Below the pieces are notes generated by a model that searched no databases, was not told the DNA's origin, and saw only the letters and a list, made by a program, of their open reading frames with translations. Positions 45,090 through 55,557 of a DNA stretch of 64,000 bases are shown here, piece after piece (position 1 is the stretch's first letter; every line of letters begins with the position of its first letter). The translations under genes and the position numbers were made by a program. The stretch comes from Nocardioides pinisoli. Its GTDB lineage: Bacteria; Actinomycetota; Actinomycetes; Propionibacteriales; Nocardioidaceae. The DNA lies in assembly GCF_024199985.1 (NCBI RefSeq), contig NZ_JANARS010000005.1, positions 62,001 through 126,000 of the forward strand. Reading direction: 5' to 3'.

Positions 45090-47738
45090 ATGACTGAGAA
45101 CCCCAGCACCCAGGCCCCGGAGGCCGGTCCGACGACATCGAGCACCGACCCGCGTGCCGTCGTCGTACCGGAGCGACCGGCGCTGGAGGGCCTGGAGGAG
45201 AAGTGGTCGCGCGTGTGGGCGGACAACGACACCTACGCCTTCGACCGCACCCAGCCGCGGGAGAACGTCTACTCGATCGACACTCCCCCGCCGACCGTCA
45301 GCGGCTCGCTGCACGTCGGCCACGTCTACTCCTACAGCCACCCCGACCTCATCGCGCGCTACCAGCGCATGCAGGGCAAGGCGGTCTTCTACCCGATCGG
45401 CTGGGACGACAACGGCCTGCCGACCGAGCGCCGCGTGCAGAACTACTTCGGCGTCCGCTGCGACCCGAGCCTGCCCTACGACCCCGACTTCACCCCGCCG
45501 GAGAAGCCCGACCCGAAGAAGCAGGTCTCGGTCAGCCGACCCAACTTCATCGAGCTGTGCGAGCAGCTCGTCGTCGAGGACGAGAAGGCCTTCGAGGCGC
45601 TGTGGCGCCAGCTCGGGCTCTCGGTCCAGTGGAACCCGACCTACACGACGATCGGCGACCACTCGCGCACCGTCAGCCAGCGGGCCTTCCTGCGCAACTT
45701 CGCCCGCGGCGAGGCCTATCTCGCCGAGGCGCCGACCCTGTGGGACGTCACGTTCCAGACCGCCGTCGCCCAGGCCGAGCTGGAGGCCCGCGACTACCCG
45801 GGCGCCTACCACCGCGTGGCCTTCCACAAGCCTGACGGCAGGCCCATCCACATCGAGACCACGCGGCCCGAGCTGATCCCGAGCGTCGTCGCCCTGATCG
45901 CGCACCCCGACGACGAGCGCTACCAGGACCTCTTCGGCACCACCGTCACCTCGCCGGTGTTCGGCGTCGAGATCCCGGTCCTCGCCCACCCGGCCGCCGA
46001 GCCCGACAAGGGTGCGGGCATCGCGATGTGCTGCACGTTCGGTGACCTCACCGACGTCATGTGGTGGCGCGAGCTCGACCTCCCGGTCCGCACGGTCGTC
46101 GGCCGCGACGGCCGCCTCACCCGCGAGACGCCCGAGTGGCTCAGTGCTGGTTCGGGTGGGGCCGAGGGAGCCGCGACGGCGTACGCCGAGATGGCCGGCA
46201 AGACGACCTTCAGCGCCCGCGAGGCGATGGTCGCCCTGCTCCGCGAGTCGGGCGACCTCGACGGCGAGCCCACGCCCACGCAGCGCATGGCCAACTTCTA
46301 CGAGAAGGGCGACAAGCCGCTCGAGATCGTCGCCACCCGCCAGTGGTACATCAAGAACGGCGGACGGGACGCGGCGCTCCGCAAGGAGATGCTGGTCCGC
46401 GGCGAGGAGATCACCTGGATCCCGACCCACATGAAGCACCGCTTCGACAACTGGGTCGGCGGCCTCAACGGCGACTGGCTGATCTCGCGACAGCGGTTCT
46501 TCGGCATCCCGTTCCCGGTCTGGTACCCCCTCGACGCCGACGGGGAGCCCGACCACGACCACCCGCTCATGCCGAGCGAGGACCAGCTCCCCGTCGACCC
46601 GTCGACGCAGGCGCCGCACGGCTACACCGAGGACCAGCGGGGCAAGCCCGGCGGCTTCATCGGCGACCCCGACGTGATGGACACCTGGGCCACCTCGTCG
46701 CTGACGCCGCAGATCGCGGGCATGTGGGAGGTCGACGACGACCTGTTCTCACGGGTCTTCCCCTACGACCTGGCCACCCAGGCCCACGACATCATCCGCA
46801 CCTGGTTGTTCTCCCGCGTCGTCCGCGCCGACTACGAGCACCAGGTGGCTCCGTGGACGCACGCGATGATCTCCGGCTTCATCGTCGACCCCGACCGCAA
46901 GAAGATGTCGAAGTCCAAGGGCAACGTCGTGGTGCCGAGCGACATCCTCGACAAGTACGGCGCCGACGCCGTCCGCTGGCGCGCCGCGATCGGCCGCCCG
47001 GGCAGCGACTCGCCGTTCGACGAGTCGCAGATGAAGGTCGGCCGCCGGCTGGCGATGAAGGTCCTCAACGCCTCGAAGTTCGTCCTCGGCAACGTCGGCG
47101 CCACCGAGCTCAGCCCGGCCGTGGTCAGCGCCCCGGTCGACTGCGCCCTGCTCGGCCGGCTCGAGGCGGTCGTCCGTCGCGCGACCGAGGCCTTCGACGC
47201 CTACGACTACACGACCGCGCTCGAGGTCACCGAGAAGTTCTTCTGGGAGTTCTGCGACGACTACCTCGAGCTCGTCAAGGAGCGGGCCTACGACGCCGAG
47301 GGCGGCGCCGGCACCGACTCCGCGCGCGCCACGCTGGCCATCGCGCTGCACGTCCAGCTGCGGCTGCTCGCCCCGTTCCTGCCCTACGCCACGGAGGAGG
47401 TCTGGTCGTGGTGGCAGGACGACTCGATCCACCACGCCGCCTGGCCGACGGCGGCCGACCTCGGCTCGGCCGCTGCCTCGCAGCCGCTGGTGCTCGACGC
47501 CGTGGCCGCCGCGCTCACCGGCATCCGTGGGGCCAAGTCGCAGGCGAAGGCCAAGATGCGCGCCCCGCTCTCGCGCGTGGAGATCACCGGCCCGGCCGTG
47601 CTCGTGGAGGCCGCGCAGCAGGCGCAGGACGACCTCCGCGCCGTCGGCACGATCGTCGGCGACCTGGACTTCGTCACCGACGAGTCCGCGACCGAGCTGC
47701 GGGTGACCGCCGCCGAGCTGGCGCCCACCGAGGACTGA
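45090..47738 (+). CDS. valS: Valyl-tRNA synthetase
   Basis: ValS charges tRNA-Val. The 882-residue class I enzyme has the signature HVGH (residues 75-78, in [12 protein letters not shown]) and KMSKSKGN (about residues 604-611). The editing domain lies between, and an anticodon-binding domain follows ([16 protein letters not shown]). Phrases such as [18 protein letters not shown] and the lack of a long C-terminal coiled coil mark it as the shorter valS type found in some actinobacteria, not the E. coli type. A perfect hairpin follows the stop codon. Confidence 0.95.
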   Translation: MTENPSTQAPEAGPTTSSTDPRAVVVPERPALEGLEEKWSRVWADNDTYAFDRTQPRENVYSIDTPPPTVSGSLHVGHVYSYSHPDLIARYQRMQGKAVFYPIGWDDNGLPTERRVQNYFGVRCDPSLPYDPDFTPPEKPDPKKQVSVSRPNFIELCEQLVVEDEKAFEALWRQLGLSVQWNPTYTTIGDHSRTVSQRAFLRNFARGEAYLAEAPTLWDVTFQTAVAQAELEARDYPGAYHRVAFHKPDGRPIHIETTRPELIPSVVALIAHPDDERYQDLFGTTVTSPVFGVEIPVLAHPAAEPDKGAGIAMCCTFGDLTDVMWWRELDLPVRTVVGRDGRLTRETPEWLSAGSGGAEGAATAYAEMAGKTTFSAREAMVALLRESGDLDGEPTPTQRMANFYEKGDKPLEIVATRQWYIKNGGRDAALRKEMLVRGEEITWIPTHMKHRFDNWVGGLNGDWLISRQRFFGIPFPVWYPLDADGEPDHDHPLMPSEDQLPVDPSTQAPHGYTEDQRGKPGGFIGDPDVMDTWATSSLTPQIAGMWEVDDDLFSRVFPYDLATQAHDIIRTWLFSRVVRADYEHQVAPWTHAMISGFIVDPDRKKMSKSKGNVVVPSDILDKYGADAVRWRAAIGRPGSDSPFDESQMKVGRRLAMKVLNASKFVLGNVGATELSPAVVSAPVDCALLGRLEAVVRRATEAFDAYDYTTALEVTEKFFWEFCDDYLELVKERAYDAEGGAGTDSARATLAIALHVQLRLLAPFLPYATEEVWSWWQDDSIHHAAWPTAADLGSAAASQPLVLDAVAAALTGIRGAKSQAKAKMRAPLSRVEITGPAVLVEAAQQAQDDLRAVGTIVGDLDFVTDESATELRVTAAELAPTED

Positions 47739-47750
47739 ACCGACCTCGAC

Positions 47751-47783
47751 GGATCCCCCTCACGCGCAGCGTGAGGGGGATCC
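47751..47783. terminator. Strong bidirectional terminator after valS
   Basis: A perfect 15-bp inverted repeat, GGATCCCCCTCACGC and its complement, surrounds a 3-nt GCA loop, 12 bp after the valS stop. The minus-strand gene downstream ends 24 bp away, so the hairpin can serve both convergent transcripts. Confidence 0.85.
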
Positions 47784-47806
47784 GTGCGTCTGGCCGGGTG
47801 CGCCTG

Positions 47807-48457
47807 TCACGACCCGGTCGGTGGCGCTGCGAACTCCCTGATCCGCGCTGCCACCTCCGGGTCCAGCCCGGCGCACAGCGCGTCGAGGTCGTCGACCAGG
47901 AACGACTGGGCGCCACACCAGTCGGACTTCACGACGACACCGTCGATGCACCAGTGGGTGTTGGCGGATCGTCCGTCCAGGACGAGCTGGACGCGCTCGG
48001 CGTCCACGGTGGAGCCGTCCAGCAGCTCCGTGGCCTCGACCCCGACCCTGCGCAGCTCCGCCTGCTGTGCGTCCTCACCAGGCTCGCTCTCGTCGAGCTG
48101 GAGGTAGGACACGGCGTCCTCGCCGTCGGCGAGCATCTGCGCCAGGACCAGGTGCTCGCCGTACCCCCCGACGGTGTCGGTGAGCTCCGGCGCCACGGTC
48201 CCGTCCACGTGGACGGTGCCGTCGGCGTCTCGCGTGCCCGAGTGCTGCGTCTCCGAGCCGGGTGCGTGGTAGGTGAACCGGCGCCACCGCCGGACATCAC
48301 CGTCGTGGTCGACGACGTGGTCAACGAGGTAGACCGGAGCGTCCTCGCCCATCCTGAACACGGTGCGCGTCCGCATCCGCCGAGGCTCCACGTGGCGCAG
48401 GATGGCGCCGCAGCGCCCGACATCCCCGTCGACGAACGCGTGGTACTCGGTCCTCAC
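47807..48457 (-). CDS. Protein of unknown function, downstream of the coiled-coil gene
   Basis: I do not recognise this 216-residue, acidic, soluble-looking protein. It begins MRTEYHAFVDGDVGRCGAIL and has three or four short beta-like stretches (VFRMGEDAPVYLVDHVVDHD, FTYHAPGSETQHSG). Near the C-terminus are HWCIDGVVVKSDWCG and a helical end, LDPEVAARIREF. The GTG at 48457 has GAGGAG 6 nt upstream, and it lies 19 bp after the coiled-coil gene, so they form one operon. A larger reading frame running back into the repeats is not used. Confidence 0.68.
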   Translation of the reverse strand: MRTEYHAFVDGDVGRCGAILRHVEPRRMRTRTVFRMGEDAPVYLVDHVVDHDGDVRRWRRFTYHAPGSETQHSGTRDADGTVHVDGTVAPELTDTVGGYGEHLVLAQMLADGEDAVSYLQLDESEPGEDAQQAELRRVGVEATELLDGSTVDAERVQLVLDGRSANTHWCIDGVVVKSDWCGAQSFLVDDLDALCAGLDPEVAARIREFAAPPTGS

Positions 48458-48476
48458 CGGGTGCTCCTCGCAGGCC

Positions 48477-49358
<882 letters not shown>

Positions 49359-49466
49359 TGGGTCCCCTTCCCACATGCTGACGAGACGCCAGTCTCTCCG
49401 GGCCATGACGCATGTCCGGCGTCGATAGCCCGGAATAGTCCGAAATGACTACGCGGACTAGTCAGG

Positions 49467-49482
49467 CCGGGCCACGGCCCGG
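49467..49482 (-). terminator. GC-rich hairpin after clpX
   Basis: CCGGGCC and GGCCCGG form a 7-bp stem around a 2-nt centre, 7 bp past the clpX stop. No T-run follows. It probably ends the clpX transcript. Confidence 0.45.
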
Positions 49483-49489
49483 GGCAGGA

Positions 49490-50770
49490 TCAGGCGGACT
49501 TCTTCTTCCGACCCTCGGTCTCGCGTGGGATCAGGGTCGGCGCGACGTCGTCCTCGACGACCTCGCGGGTCACGATCACCTTGGCGACGTCGCCGCGGGA
49601 GGGGACGTCGTACATGACGTAGAGGAGGACCTCCTCGATGATCGCGCGCAGGCCACGGGCGCCGGTGCCGCGCTCGAGCGCCGCCTCGGCGATCGCGTCG
49701 ATGGCGTCGTCGGTGAACTCGAGCTCGACACCGTCGAGGTCGAAGAGCTTCTGGTACTGCTTGACGAGCGCGTTGCGCGGCTCGGTGAGGATCTGGACGA
49801 GCGCCTCCCGGTCGAGCTTGCTCACGCTGGCGATCAGCGGCAGGCGACCGATGAACTCGGGGATCAGGCCGAACTTCGTGAGGTCCTCGGGACGCACCTG
49901 GGCCAGCAGGTCGTCGGCCTCGCGCTCGGCGGCGCCGCGCACCTCCGCGGTGAAGCCCAGCGACTTCTTGCCGACGCGCTGCTCGATGATCTGCTCGAGG
50001 CCCGCGAACGCACCACCCACGATGAAGAGGATGTTGGTGGTGTCGATCTGGATGAACTCCTGGTGCGGGTGCTTGCGACCACCCTGCGGCGGCACCGAGG
50101 CGGTCGTGCCCTCCAGCATCTTGAGCAGCGCCTGCTGGACGCCCTCGCCGGACACGTCGCGCGTGATCGAGGGGTTCTCCGCCTTGCGGGCCACCTTGTC
50201 GATCTCGTCGATGTAGATGATGCCCGTCTCGGCCTTCTTGACGTCGTAGTCAGCGGCCTGGATGAGCTTGAGGAGGATGTTCTCCACGTCCTCGCCGACG
50301 TAGCCGGCCTCGGTCAGCGCGGTCGCGTCGGCGATGGCGAAGGGGACGTTGAGCATCCGGGCGAGGGTCTGCGCGAGGTAGGTCTTGCCGCAACCGGTCG
50401 GCCCGATCACCAGGATGTTGGACTTGGCGACCTCGACGACGTCGTCCTTGGCCTTGCCGCTGACCGGCTGCAGGCCGGCCTGGACGCGCTTGTAGTGGTT
50501 GTAGACCGCGACAGCGAGGGACTTCTTGGCGTGCTCCTGGCCGATCACGTAGGAGTTGAGGAACTCGAAGATCTCGCGAGGCTTGGGGAGCTCCTCGAGG
50601 CTGACCTCGGCACCCTCGGCGAGCTCCTCCTCGATGATCTCGTTGCACAGCTCGATGCACTCATCGCAGATGTAGACGTTGGGGCCCGCGATGAGCTTCT
50701 TGACCTGCTTCTGGCTCTTTCCGCAGAAATTGCACTTCAGCAGGTCGCCACCGTCACCGATACGTGCCAC
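49490..50770 (-). CDS. clpX: ATP-dependent Clp protease ATPase subunit ClpX
   Basis: ClpX unfolds substrates for ClpP. The 426-residue AAA+ protein has the N-terminal zinc domain ([10 protein letters not shown] with Cys13 and Cys16, then ICDECIELC), Walker A GPTGCGKT (about 117-124), Walker [10 protein letters not shown], and [17 protein letters not shown] near the end. The start is a GTG at 50770, matching the usual [13 protein letters not shown] opening, with GGAGGA upstream; the longer frame to 50818 is not needed. It lies downstream of the clpP pair but with its own 163-bp upstream gap. Confidence 0.96.
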   Translation of the reverse strand: MARIGDGGDLLKCNFCGKSQKQVKKLIAGPNVYICDECIELCNEIIEEELAEGAEVSLEELPKPREIFEFLNSYVIGQEHAKKSLAVAVYNHYKRVQAGLQPVSGKAKDDVVEVAKSNILVIGPTGCGKTYLAQTLARMLNVPFAIADATALTEAGYVGEDVENILLKLIQAADYDVKKAETGIIYIDEIDKVARKAENPSITRDVSGEGVQQALLKMLEGTTASVPPQGGRKHPHQEFIQIDTTNILFIVGGAFAGLEQIIEQRVGKKSLGFTAEVRGAAEREADDLLAQVRPEDLTKFGLIPEFIGRLPLIASVSKLDREALVQILTEPRNALVKQYQKLFDLDGVELEFTDDAIDAIAEAALERGTGARGLRAIIEEVLLYVMYDVPSRGDVAKVIVTREVVEDDVAPTLIPRETEGRKKKSA

Positions 50771-50933
50771 GAGTCGTGTCCTCCAGTCTCGCCGGATGGG
50801 GGCTCCGGCACTCCACACCTTGCACTGTGCTGTCTTGCAGTGGGCCGTACGACGGTACCCCGTGCCGGCCCCGGACGGGGACCGGACACGAGATGTCGTC
50901 GACCATCATTTCGAGCGCCTGCTCAGGCTCGGC

Positions 50934-51548
50934 TCACCGTCCCGTGAGGGCCGGGGCACCCTTGCGGGACTCGATGACCGCGTCGATCAGGCCGTACTCG
51001 ACGGCCTGCTCGGCGGTCAGGATCTTGTCGCGCTCGATGTCGGCGCTGACCTGCTCGATGGTCTTGCCCGACGAGTCGGCGATCATCTGCTCGAGCAGCT
51101 CGCGCATGCGGAGGATCTCGTTGGCCTGGATCTCGATGTCGGAGGTCTGGCCGAACGTGCCCTCGGTGTAGGGCTGGTGGATCAGGATGCGGCTGTTGGG
51201 CAGCGCCATCCGCTTGCCCTTGGCGCCGGCGCCCAGCAGGATCGCCGCCGCCGAGGCCGCCTGGCCCAGGCACACCGTCTGCACGTCGGGCTTGATGAAT
51301 CGCATCGTGTCGTAGATCGCGGTGAGCGCGGTGAACGAGCCACCGGGGCTGTTGATGTAGATGCTGATGTCGGTGTCGGGGTTCATCGTCTCCAGGCACA
51401 TCAGCTGGGCGATGACCGCGTTGGCCACGTCGTCGCTGATCGGCGTGCCGAGGTAGATGATGCGCTCCTCGAACAGCTTGGCGTAGGGGTCGATGCGGCG
51501 GAAGCCGTAGGAGGTGCGCTCTTCCCACTGGGGGATGTAGTAGTTCAT
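50934..51548 (-). CDS. clpP2: ATP-dependent Clp protease proteolytic subunit (second copy)
   Basis: One of two ClpP subunits that in actinobacteria form a mixed tetradecamer. The 204-residue protein has YINSPGGSFTALTAIYDTM, the catalytic Ser in GQAASAAAILL, the catalytic His in RILIHQP, and ERDKILTAEQAVEYGLID near the C-terminus. The MNYYIPQWEERTSYGFRRID opening resembles ClpP2 of actinobacteria. The ATG at 51548 lies 5 bp after the clpP1 stop, so both are one transcript. Confidence 0.95.
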   Translation of the reverse strand: MNYYIPQWEERTSYGFRRIDPYAKLFEERIIYLGTPISDDVANAVIAQLMCLETMNPDTDISIYINSPGGSFTALTAIYDTMRFIKPDVQTVCLGQAASAAAILLGAGAKGKRMALPNSRILIHQPYTEGTFGQTSDIEIQANEILRMRELLEQMIADSSGKTIEQVSADIERDKILTAEQAVEYGLIDAVIESRKGAPALTGR

Positions 51549-51553
51549 CGGTG

Positions 51554-52195
51554 TCAGTCCTTGGTCCGGGCCGGGCGGCCCTCGTCGGCGGCTTCGCGGG
51601 CGCTGGTGATGACCTGGTCGACGAGTCCGTAGTCGACGGCCTGGTCGGCGGTGAACCACCGGTCACGGTCGGCGTCGGCCACGACCTGCTCGACAGTCTG
51701 GCCGGTGTGCTCGGCGATCAGGTCGAGCAGCACCTTCTTGATGTGGAGCGACTGCTGGGCCTGGATCTTGATGTCGGAGGCCGAGCCACCCATGCCGGAG
51801 GACGGCTGGTGCATCATGATGCGGGCGTGGGGCAGGGCGTAGCGCTTGCCCTTGGTGCCGGCGCAGAGCAGGAACTGGCCCATCGAGGCCGCCAGGCCCA
51901 TGCCCACGGTCGCCACGTCGTTGGGGATGTAGTTCATCGTGTCGTAGATCGCCATGCCGGCGTCGACCGAGCCGCCGGGGCTGTTGATGTGGAGGAAGAT
52001 GTCGGCCTCCGGGTCCTCCGCGGAGAGCAGGAGGAGCTGCGCGCAGATCGCGTTGGCGTTCTGGTCGCGCACCTCCGAGCCGAGGAAGACGATGCGCTCA
52101 CGGAGGAGGCGCTGGTAGATGTGGTCGTCGAGGCCATACATCCCACCGGCGCCGTTCATCTCGGGCGAGAGGGCTGGGCTGGAGTTCTGGTTCAC
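51554..52195 (-). CDS. clpP1: ATP-dependent Clp protease proteolytic subunit (first copy)
   Basis: First gene of the clpP1P2 operon. The 213-residue protein has [19 protein letters not shown], the catalytic Ser in [11 protein letters not shown], the catalytic His in [10 protein letters not shown], and [18 protein letters not shown]. The GTG at 52195 is chosen because a TAGTGT -10 box lies exactly 7 nt upstream, which fits a leaderless mRNA. A possible ClgR operator lies about 50 bp upstream. Its N-terminal 20 residues are variable and probably removed, as in other ClpP1 proteins. Confidence 0.94.
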   Translation of the reverse strand: MNQNSSPALSPEMNGAGGMYGLDDHIYQRLLRERIVFLGSEVRDQNANAICAQLLLLSAEDPEADIFLHINSPGGSVDAGMAIYDTMNYIPNDVATVGMGLAASMGQFLLCAGTKGKRYALPHARIMMHQPSSGMGGSASDIKIQAQQSLHIKKVLLDLIAEHTGQTVEQVVADADRDRWFTADQAVDYGLVDQVITSAREAADEGRPARTKD

Positions 52196-52202
52196 GCTGG
52201 CG

Positions 52203-52208
52203 ACACTA
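52203..52208 (-). promoter_or_regulatory. -10 box (TAGTGT) of the clpP1P2 operon
   Basis: TAGTGT on the minus strand ends 7 nt before the clpP1 GTG. With the ClgR-like site upstream it makes a coherent promoter. Confidence 0.45.
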
Positions 52209-52245
52209 GCCGGAAGGACGGACACTTCCACGCGCTGACCCACCC

Positions 52246-52263
52246 TGTTCGCCCACAGCGGAT
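52246..52263. promoter_or_regulatory. ClgR-like operator upstream of clpP1
   Basis: The core CGCCCACAGCG (52250-52260) matches CGCYNANRGCG, the binding core I know for the actinobacterial activator ClgR, which controls clpP1P2. It lies about 40-55 bp upstream of the predicted transcription start. The outer bases match only on one side. Confidence 0.5.
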
Positions 52264-52278
52264 TCACCGCCGGCACGC

Positions 52279-52704
52279 TCAGCCGAGCGCGACCTCCTCC
52301 AGCACCTCGCGGAAGACCCGCCACCTCTCCGGGCCCACCTGCGCCGCCCACGCCTCGTCGCACGCCGCCAGGACGGCGCCCGCGCGGGCCAGGGCGTCGC
52401 GGCCGGCCTCGGTGACCCGTACGACGCGGGCGCGGGCGTCGTGGTCGGCCACCGCGACGTCGACCATGCCGAGCGCCTCGAGCTGGCGGACGAACTGACC
52501 GCACCCCTGCGTGGTCATCTCGGTGCACTCGGCCAGCACGCTGATCGTCAGCCCCTCCGGCGGCAGCCACTCCAGGACACGCAGCTGGGAGGGGCGCAGC
52601 GCGGGAGCGTCGACGGCCAGCCGCGCCCGCAGCCTGCCGAAGACCATCCCCATCAGCATCGGCAGGTGCGGCCGGGCCGCCGGGAGCCTCTTGAAGCCAG
52701 CCAT
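52279..52704 (-). CDS. MarR family transcriptional regulator
   Basis: A 141-residue winged-helix protein. [20 protein letters not shown], the recognition region [24 protein letters not shown] and the wing [19 protein letters not shown] follow the MarR layout. The ligand is unknown. As drawn, its ATG shares two bases with the start of the divergent APH-like pseudogene, leaving no promoter space. A shorter start at 52659 or 52653 is therefore possible. It probably controlled the neighbouring gene, now broken. Confidence 0.8.
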   Translation of the reverse strand: MAGFKRLPAARPHLPMLMGMVFGRLRARLAVDAPALRPSQLRVLEWLPPEGLTISVLAECTEMTTQGCGQFVRQLEALGMVDVAVADHDARARVVRVTEAGRDALARAGAVLAACDEAWAAQVGPERWRVFREVLEEVALG

Positions 52705-53612
52705 GAAAGCAACTTTCGCGCTGCTGCCGCGGCGTGAGGTGCTCGGGGCCGACGACGTGACGGACGCGGAGCTCGAGGCGATGGTCGCCCACCTGTGGGA
52801 CCTGCCGGCGGTGCGGCTCTGCGACTCCGCGGCCGAGCCCGTCGCCTACGACGTGCCGTCGATCCTCACCGGGGCCCGGACGTGGGTGCGCGGCCACGCC
52901 GACGCCGGCCGGGGCCACGGCGTGCGCGAGTTCACCCTCTTCGTGAAGCGGGTGCACAGCTGGCGCCACTCCCCCGCCTTCGCCGACGTACCGCCCGAGA
53001 TCGGCGAGTGGGCGGCCGCCTCGCTCCCGTGGCGCGCCGAGCCCCTGGTCTACGCCTCCGACCTGCGCGAGCGGCTCCCCGCCGGCCTCGCGATGCCGCG
53101 CGGACTGCGGGTCGAGGAGCGGCCCGACGAGACCGCCGTCATCTGGATGGAGGCGGTCGCCGCCGACCCCGTCCCGTGGGACGCCGACGACAGCGTCCGC
53201 GCCGCGCGCCTGCTCGGACGGCTCTCCGCCAGCCCGGCGGTCGCAAAGTTGGCCGGCATCGACCCCCGGCCGTGGCACGTCGACAGCTTCGTCGCCGGTC
53301 GGCTTCGACCTCGCCCAGCTGCTGGTGGGCGACATCCAGATCGGCCGCCAGGACGCCGACGACCTGTCCGAGCGGGCAGCCGCGTGCGTGGCGTCGTACG
53401 CCGCCGGGCTCGCCGACGAGGGCCTCGACGTCCCCCTGCGGGAGGTCCGGCGCTGCCACGCCGTCAGCCTGATGCTCTTCAACGGCCTGCCCAGCCTGCC
53501 GCTCGAGAGGCTCGACGACCCCGACGAGGCCGCCCTCGACCACTGGTCGCGCCAGCGCGCCGCGATCGCCCGCTACGCCCTCGACGTCCTCGCCGAGACC
53601 GAGCCGGGCTGA
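52703..53612 (+). pseudogene. Aminoglycoside phosphotransferase-like gene with internal deletion and frameshift
   Basis: The first about 200 codons (52703 to about 53300) read as the N-lobe of an APH-like protein of an actinobacterial family, ending [12 protein letters not shown]. The matching C-terminal part continues in another frame as [20 protein letters not shown] to 53612. The stretch that should lie between, including the catalytic HGDxxxxN loop and the Asp-rich metal motif, is missing. I estimate a loss of about 90 codons plus a frame change. The product cannot be an active kinase. Sequence error is unlikely to explain a missing domain. Confidence 0.75.
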
Positions 53613-53634
53613 CGGTCCCAGCCCCAGAGATGCC

Positions 53635-53669
53635 GACCGGCGCCCACCCGGGAGGGGTGGACGCCGGTC
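53635..53669. terminator. Hairpin between tig and the APH-like pseudogene
   Basis: GACCGGCG pairs with CGCCGGTC and, after one C/A mismatch, CCACCC pairs with GGGTGG around a 5-nt loop. It lies 15 bp past the tig stop and 22 bp past the pseudogene stop. It is a good candidate for a shared terminator. Confidence 0.65.
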
Positions 53670-53684
53670 GTGGAGCGGGGCAGG

Positions 53685-55106
53685 TCAGGCCTGCTCGGAC
53701 TCGTCCGTGCTCTCGTCCGTGCTCTCGTCGGTGCTCTCGTCGGTGCTCTCGTCGGCGCTGGCCTCGACCGGCTCCGCGCCGATCGTGCCGTCGGGACGCA
53801 GGTTCTTGAGCTCGACCACGTTGCCCGAGGCGTCCTTGACGGTCGCCGCCTCGACGATCGTCGCCAGCGCCTTGCCGCGCAGGATCTCCTGCACGAGCTC
53901 GGGGATGTGGTTGTGCTCGAACATGTGGTTGGCGAACTCCTGCGGGTCCTGGCCGGACTGCTGGGCGCGCCGCACGAGGTGCTCGGAGAGCTCGGCCTGG
54001 TCGATGCCGAACTCCTCCTTCTTGGCGATCTTGTCGAGGATGAACTGGGCGGCGACGGCGTCGCGGACCCGGCGCTCGAGGTCGGCCTCGAACTCCTCCT
54101 GGGTCTGGCCCTCGTCCTCGAGGTACTTCTCCATGGTGATGCCGGCGAAGCCGAGCTGCTGCTCGACGTTCTGGCGGCGGGCGTTGAGCTCGTCGGTGAC
54201 CATCACCTCGGGGAGCGGGATGGTGACCTTCTCCAGCAGGGCCTCGAGGACCGCGTCGCGGGCCGCGGCGGCCTGCTCGAGGCGCTTGCCCCGGCCCAGG
54301 CGCTCGCGCACGTCGGCGGTGAGCTCCTCGGCCGTGTCGAACTCGGAGGCGAGCTGGGCGAACTCGTCGTCGTAGTCGGGGAGCTGCTGCTCCTGCACGG
54401 CCGTGACCTTGACGGTGACCTGGACGGGCTCGCCGACCAGGTCGCCGCCGACGAGCTCGGAGTCGAAGGTGGCCTCGTCGCCGGCGGAGAGGCCGACGAG
54501 GGCCTCGTCGAGGCCGTCGATCATGCCGCCGCGGCCGACCTTGTAGGACATGCCGGTGACCTCGCCGCCCTCGACGGACTCGCCGTCCTTGGCAGCGACC
54601 AGGTCGATGGTGACGAAGTCGCCGTCGGCGGCCGCGCGCTCGACGGGGACGAGGGTGCCGAAGCGCTCACGCAGCGCCTCGATCTGCTCCTCGACGTCGG
54701 CGTCGCTGATCTCCACGTCGTCGACGCTGGCCTCGATGCCGTCGTAGGCGGGGAGCTCGAAGTCGGGCTTGACGTCGACCTCGGCGGTGAACTCGAGGGA
54801 CTCGTTGTCCTCGAACTTCGTCACCTCGATCTCCGGCTGGGCCAGCGGCTCGAGGTCGTGCTCCTGCAGGGCAGCCATGTACTGCTGCGGGACGACGGCG
54901 TTGATCGCCTCGTCGAGGACCGGGCCGCGGCCGACCTGGCGGTCGATGACCGCCGGCGGGACCTTGCCGCGGCGGAAGCCCGGGACGTTGATCTGCTTCG
55001 CGATCTTCTGGTACGCCGCGTCGAGGCTCGGCTTGAGCTCCTCGAAGGGCACCTCGACGGTCAGCTTGGCCCGGGTGGGGCTCAAGGTCTCGACGGCGCT
55101 CTTCAC
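53685..55106 (-). CDS. tig: Trigger factor (ribosome-associated chaperone, PPIase)
   Basis: Trigger factor binds nascent chains at the ribosome exit. The 473-residue protein has the ribosome-binding domain with the signature GFRRGKVP (in INVPGFRRGKVPPAVID), an FKBP-like PPIase domain (about 150-240, DGDFVTIDLVAAKDGE to GLSAGDEATF) and a C-terminal helical chaperone domain. The acidic C-terminus carries five DEST repeats. The start is a GTG at 55106 with AGGAGA 7-8 nt upstream. A TAGACT box at 55203-55208 may be its -10, giving a leader of about 90 nt. Two tRNA genes lie upstream. Confidence 0.95.
   Translation of the reverse strand: MKSAVETLSPTRAKLTVEVPFEELKPSLDAAYQKIAKQINVPGFRRGKVPPAVIDRQVGRGPVLDEAINAVVPQQYMAALQEHDLEPLAQPEIEVTKFEDNESLEFTAEVDVKPDFELPAYDGIEASVDDVEISDADVEEQIEALRERFGTLVPVERAAADGDFVTIDLVAAKDGESVEGGEVTGMSYKVGRGGMIDGLDEALVGLSAGDEATFDSELVGGDLVGEPVQVTVKVTAVQEQQLPDYDDEFAQLASEFDTAEELTADVRERLGRGKRLEQAAAARDAVLEALLEKVTIPLPEVMVTDELNARRQNVEQQLGFAGITMEKYLEDEGQTQEEFEADLERRVRDAVAAQFILDKIAKKEEFGIDQAELSEHLVRRAQQSGQDPQEFANHMFEHNHIPELVQEILRGKALATIVEAATVKDASGNVVELKNLRPDGTIGAEPVEASADESTDESTDESTDESTDESEQA
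53700..53759. repeat. 12-bp tandem repeat (5 copies) encoding DEST units in tig
   Basis: Four near-exact CTCGTCSGTGCT units and a fifth degenerate one encode an acidic Asp-Glu-Ser-Thr tail of trigger factor. Unit number can change without a frameshift. Confidence 0.85.
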
Positions 55107-55202
55107 AAATGTCTCCTGATGCTGAAGGTCTGTGGGTGGACCACACGGGGAAAGGGTGCGGCGCCGCCACGGCACGGGGGCCCGGCGACCGCAAACCTCG
55201 CC

Positions 55203-55208
55203 AGTCTA
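55203..55208 (-). promoter_or_regulatory. Predicted -10 box (TAGACT) of tig
   Basis: TAGACT on the minus strand fits TANNNT and lies about 97 nt before the tig GTG, between the tRNA genes and tig. Confidence 0.35.
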
Positions 55209-55289
55209 TCGACGGTGCGGGCGCAGGCCGAATCACGCCCGGGCAACCCCACGCCCGCGTGACGGGTGGGGTCTGAGTCGGCTGGTGGG

Positions 55290-55362
55290 TCGGGGCGACA
55301 GGACTCGAACCTGCGATCTCCTGCTCCCAAAGCAGGCGCGCTAGCCACTACGCTACGCCCCG
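55290..55362 (-). tRNA. tRNA-Pro (anticodon TGG)
   Basis: The minus strand folds as a tRNA: acceptor CGGGGCG/CGCCCCG, anticodon stem CCTGC/GCAGG around loop TTTGGGA (anticodon TGG), and T-arm GCAGG-TTCGAGT-CCTGT. The discriminator base is A and CCA is not encoded. It lies upstream of tig, as is common in actinobacteria. Confidence 0.95.
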
Positions 55363-55412
55363 CCAAACGGGCCCTCGACGAGCTCCTGGCGGAGGCGTCA
55401 CGGCCTGCTTGG

Positions 55413-55483
55413 AGCGGATGACGGGAATCGAACCCGCGTAGCCAGTTTGGAAGACTGGGGCTCTACCATTGAGCTACATCCGC
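55413..55483 (-). tRNA. tRNA-Gly (anticodon TCC)
   Basis: The minus strand folds as a tRNA: acceptor GCGGATG/CATCCGC with one terminal wobble-free stem, D-arm AGCTCAATGGTAGAGC, anticodon stem CCAGT/ACTGG around loop CTTCCAA (anticodon TCC), and T-loop TTCGATT. CCA is not encoded. It is 50 bp upstream of tRNA-Pro. Confidence 0.95.
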
Positions 55484-55512
55484 GCGCGTCCCGACGAGGC
55501 GTCCCGCCGGTG

Positions 55513-55535
55513 CGGGTGTCATGGTGCCACACCCG
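55513..55535 (-). terminator. Possible hairpin after the SpoIIE-type phosphatase gene
   Basis: CGGGTGT and ACACCCG form a 7-bp stem around a 9-nt loop, 22 bp past the phosphatase stop and upstream of the tRNA genes. It has no T-run. Confidence 0.35.
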
Positions 55536-55557
55536 GGAGCAGGCGCCGCAACCCGGC

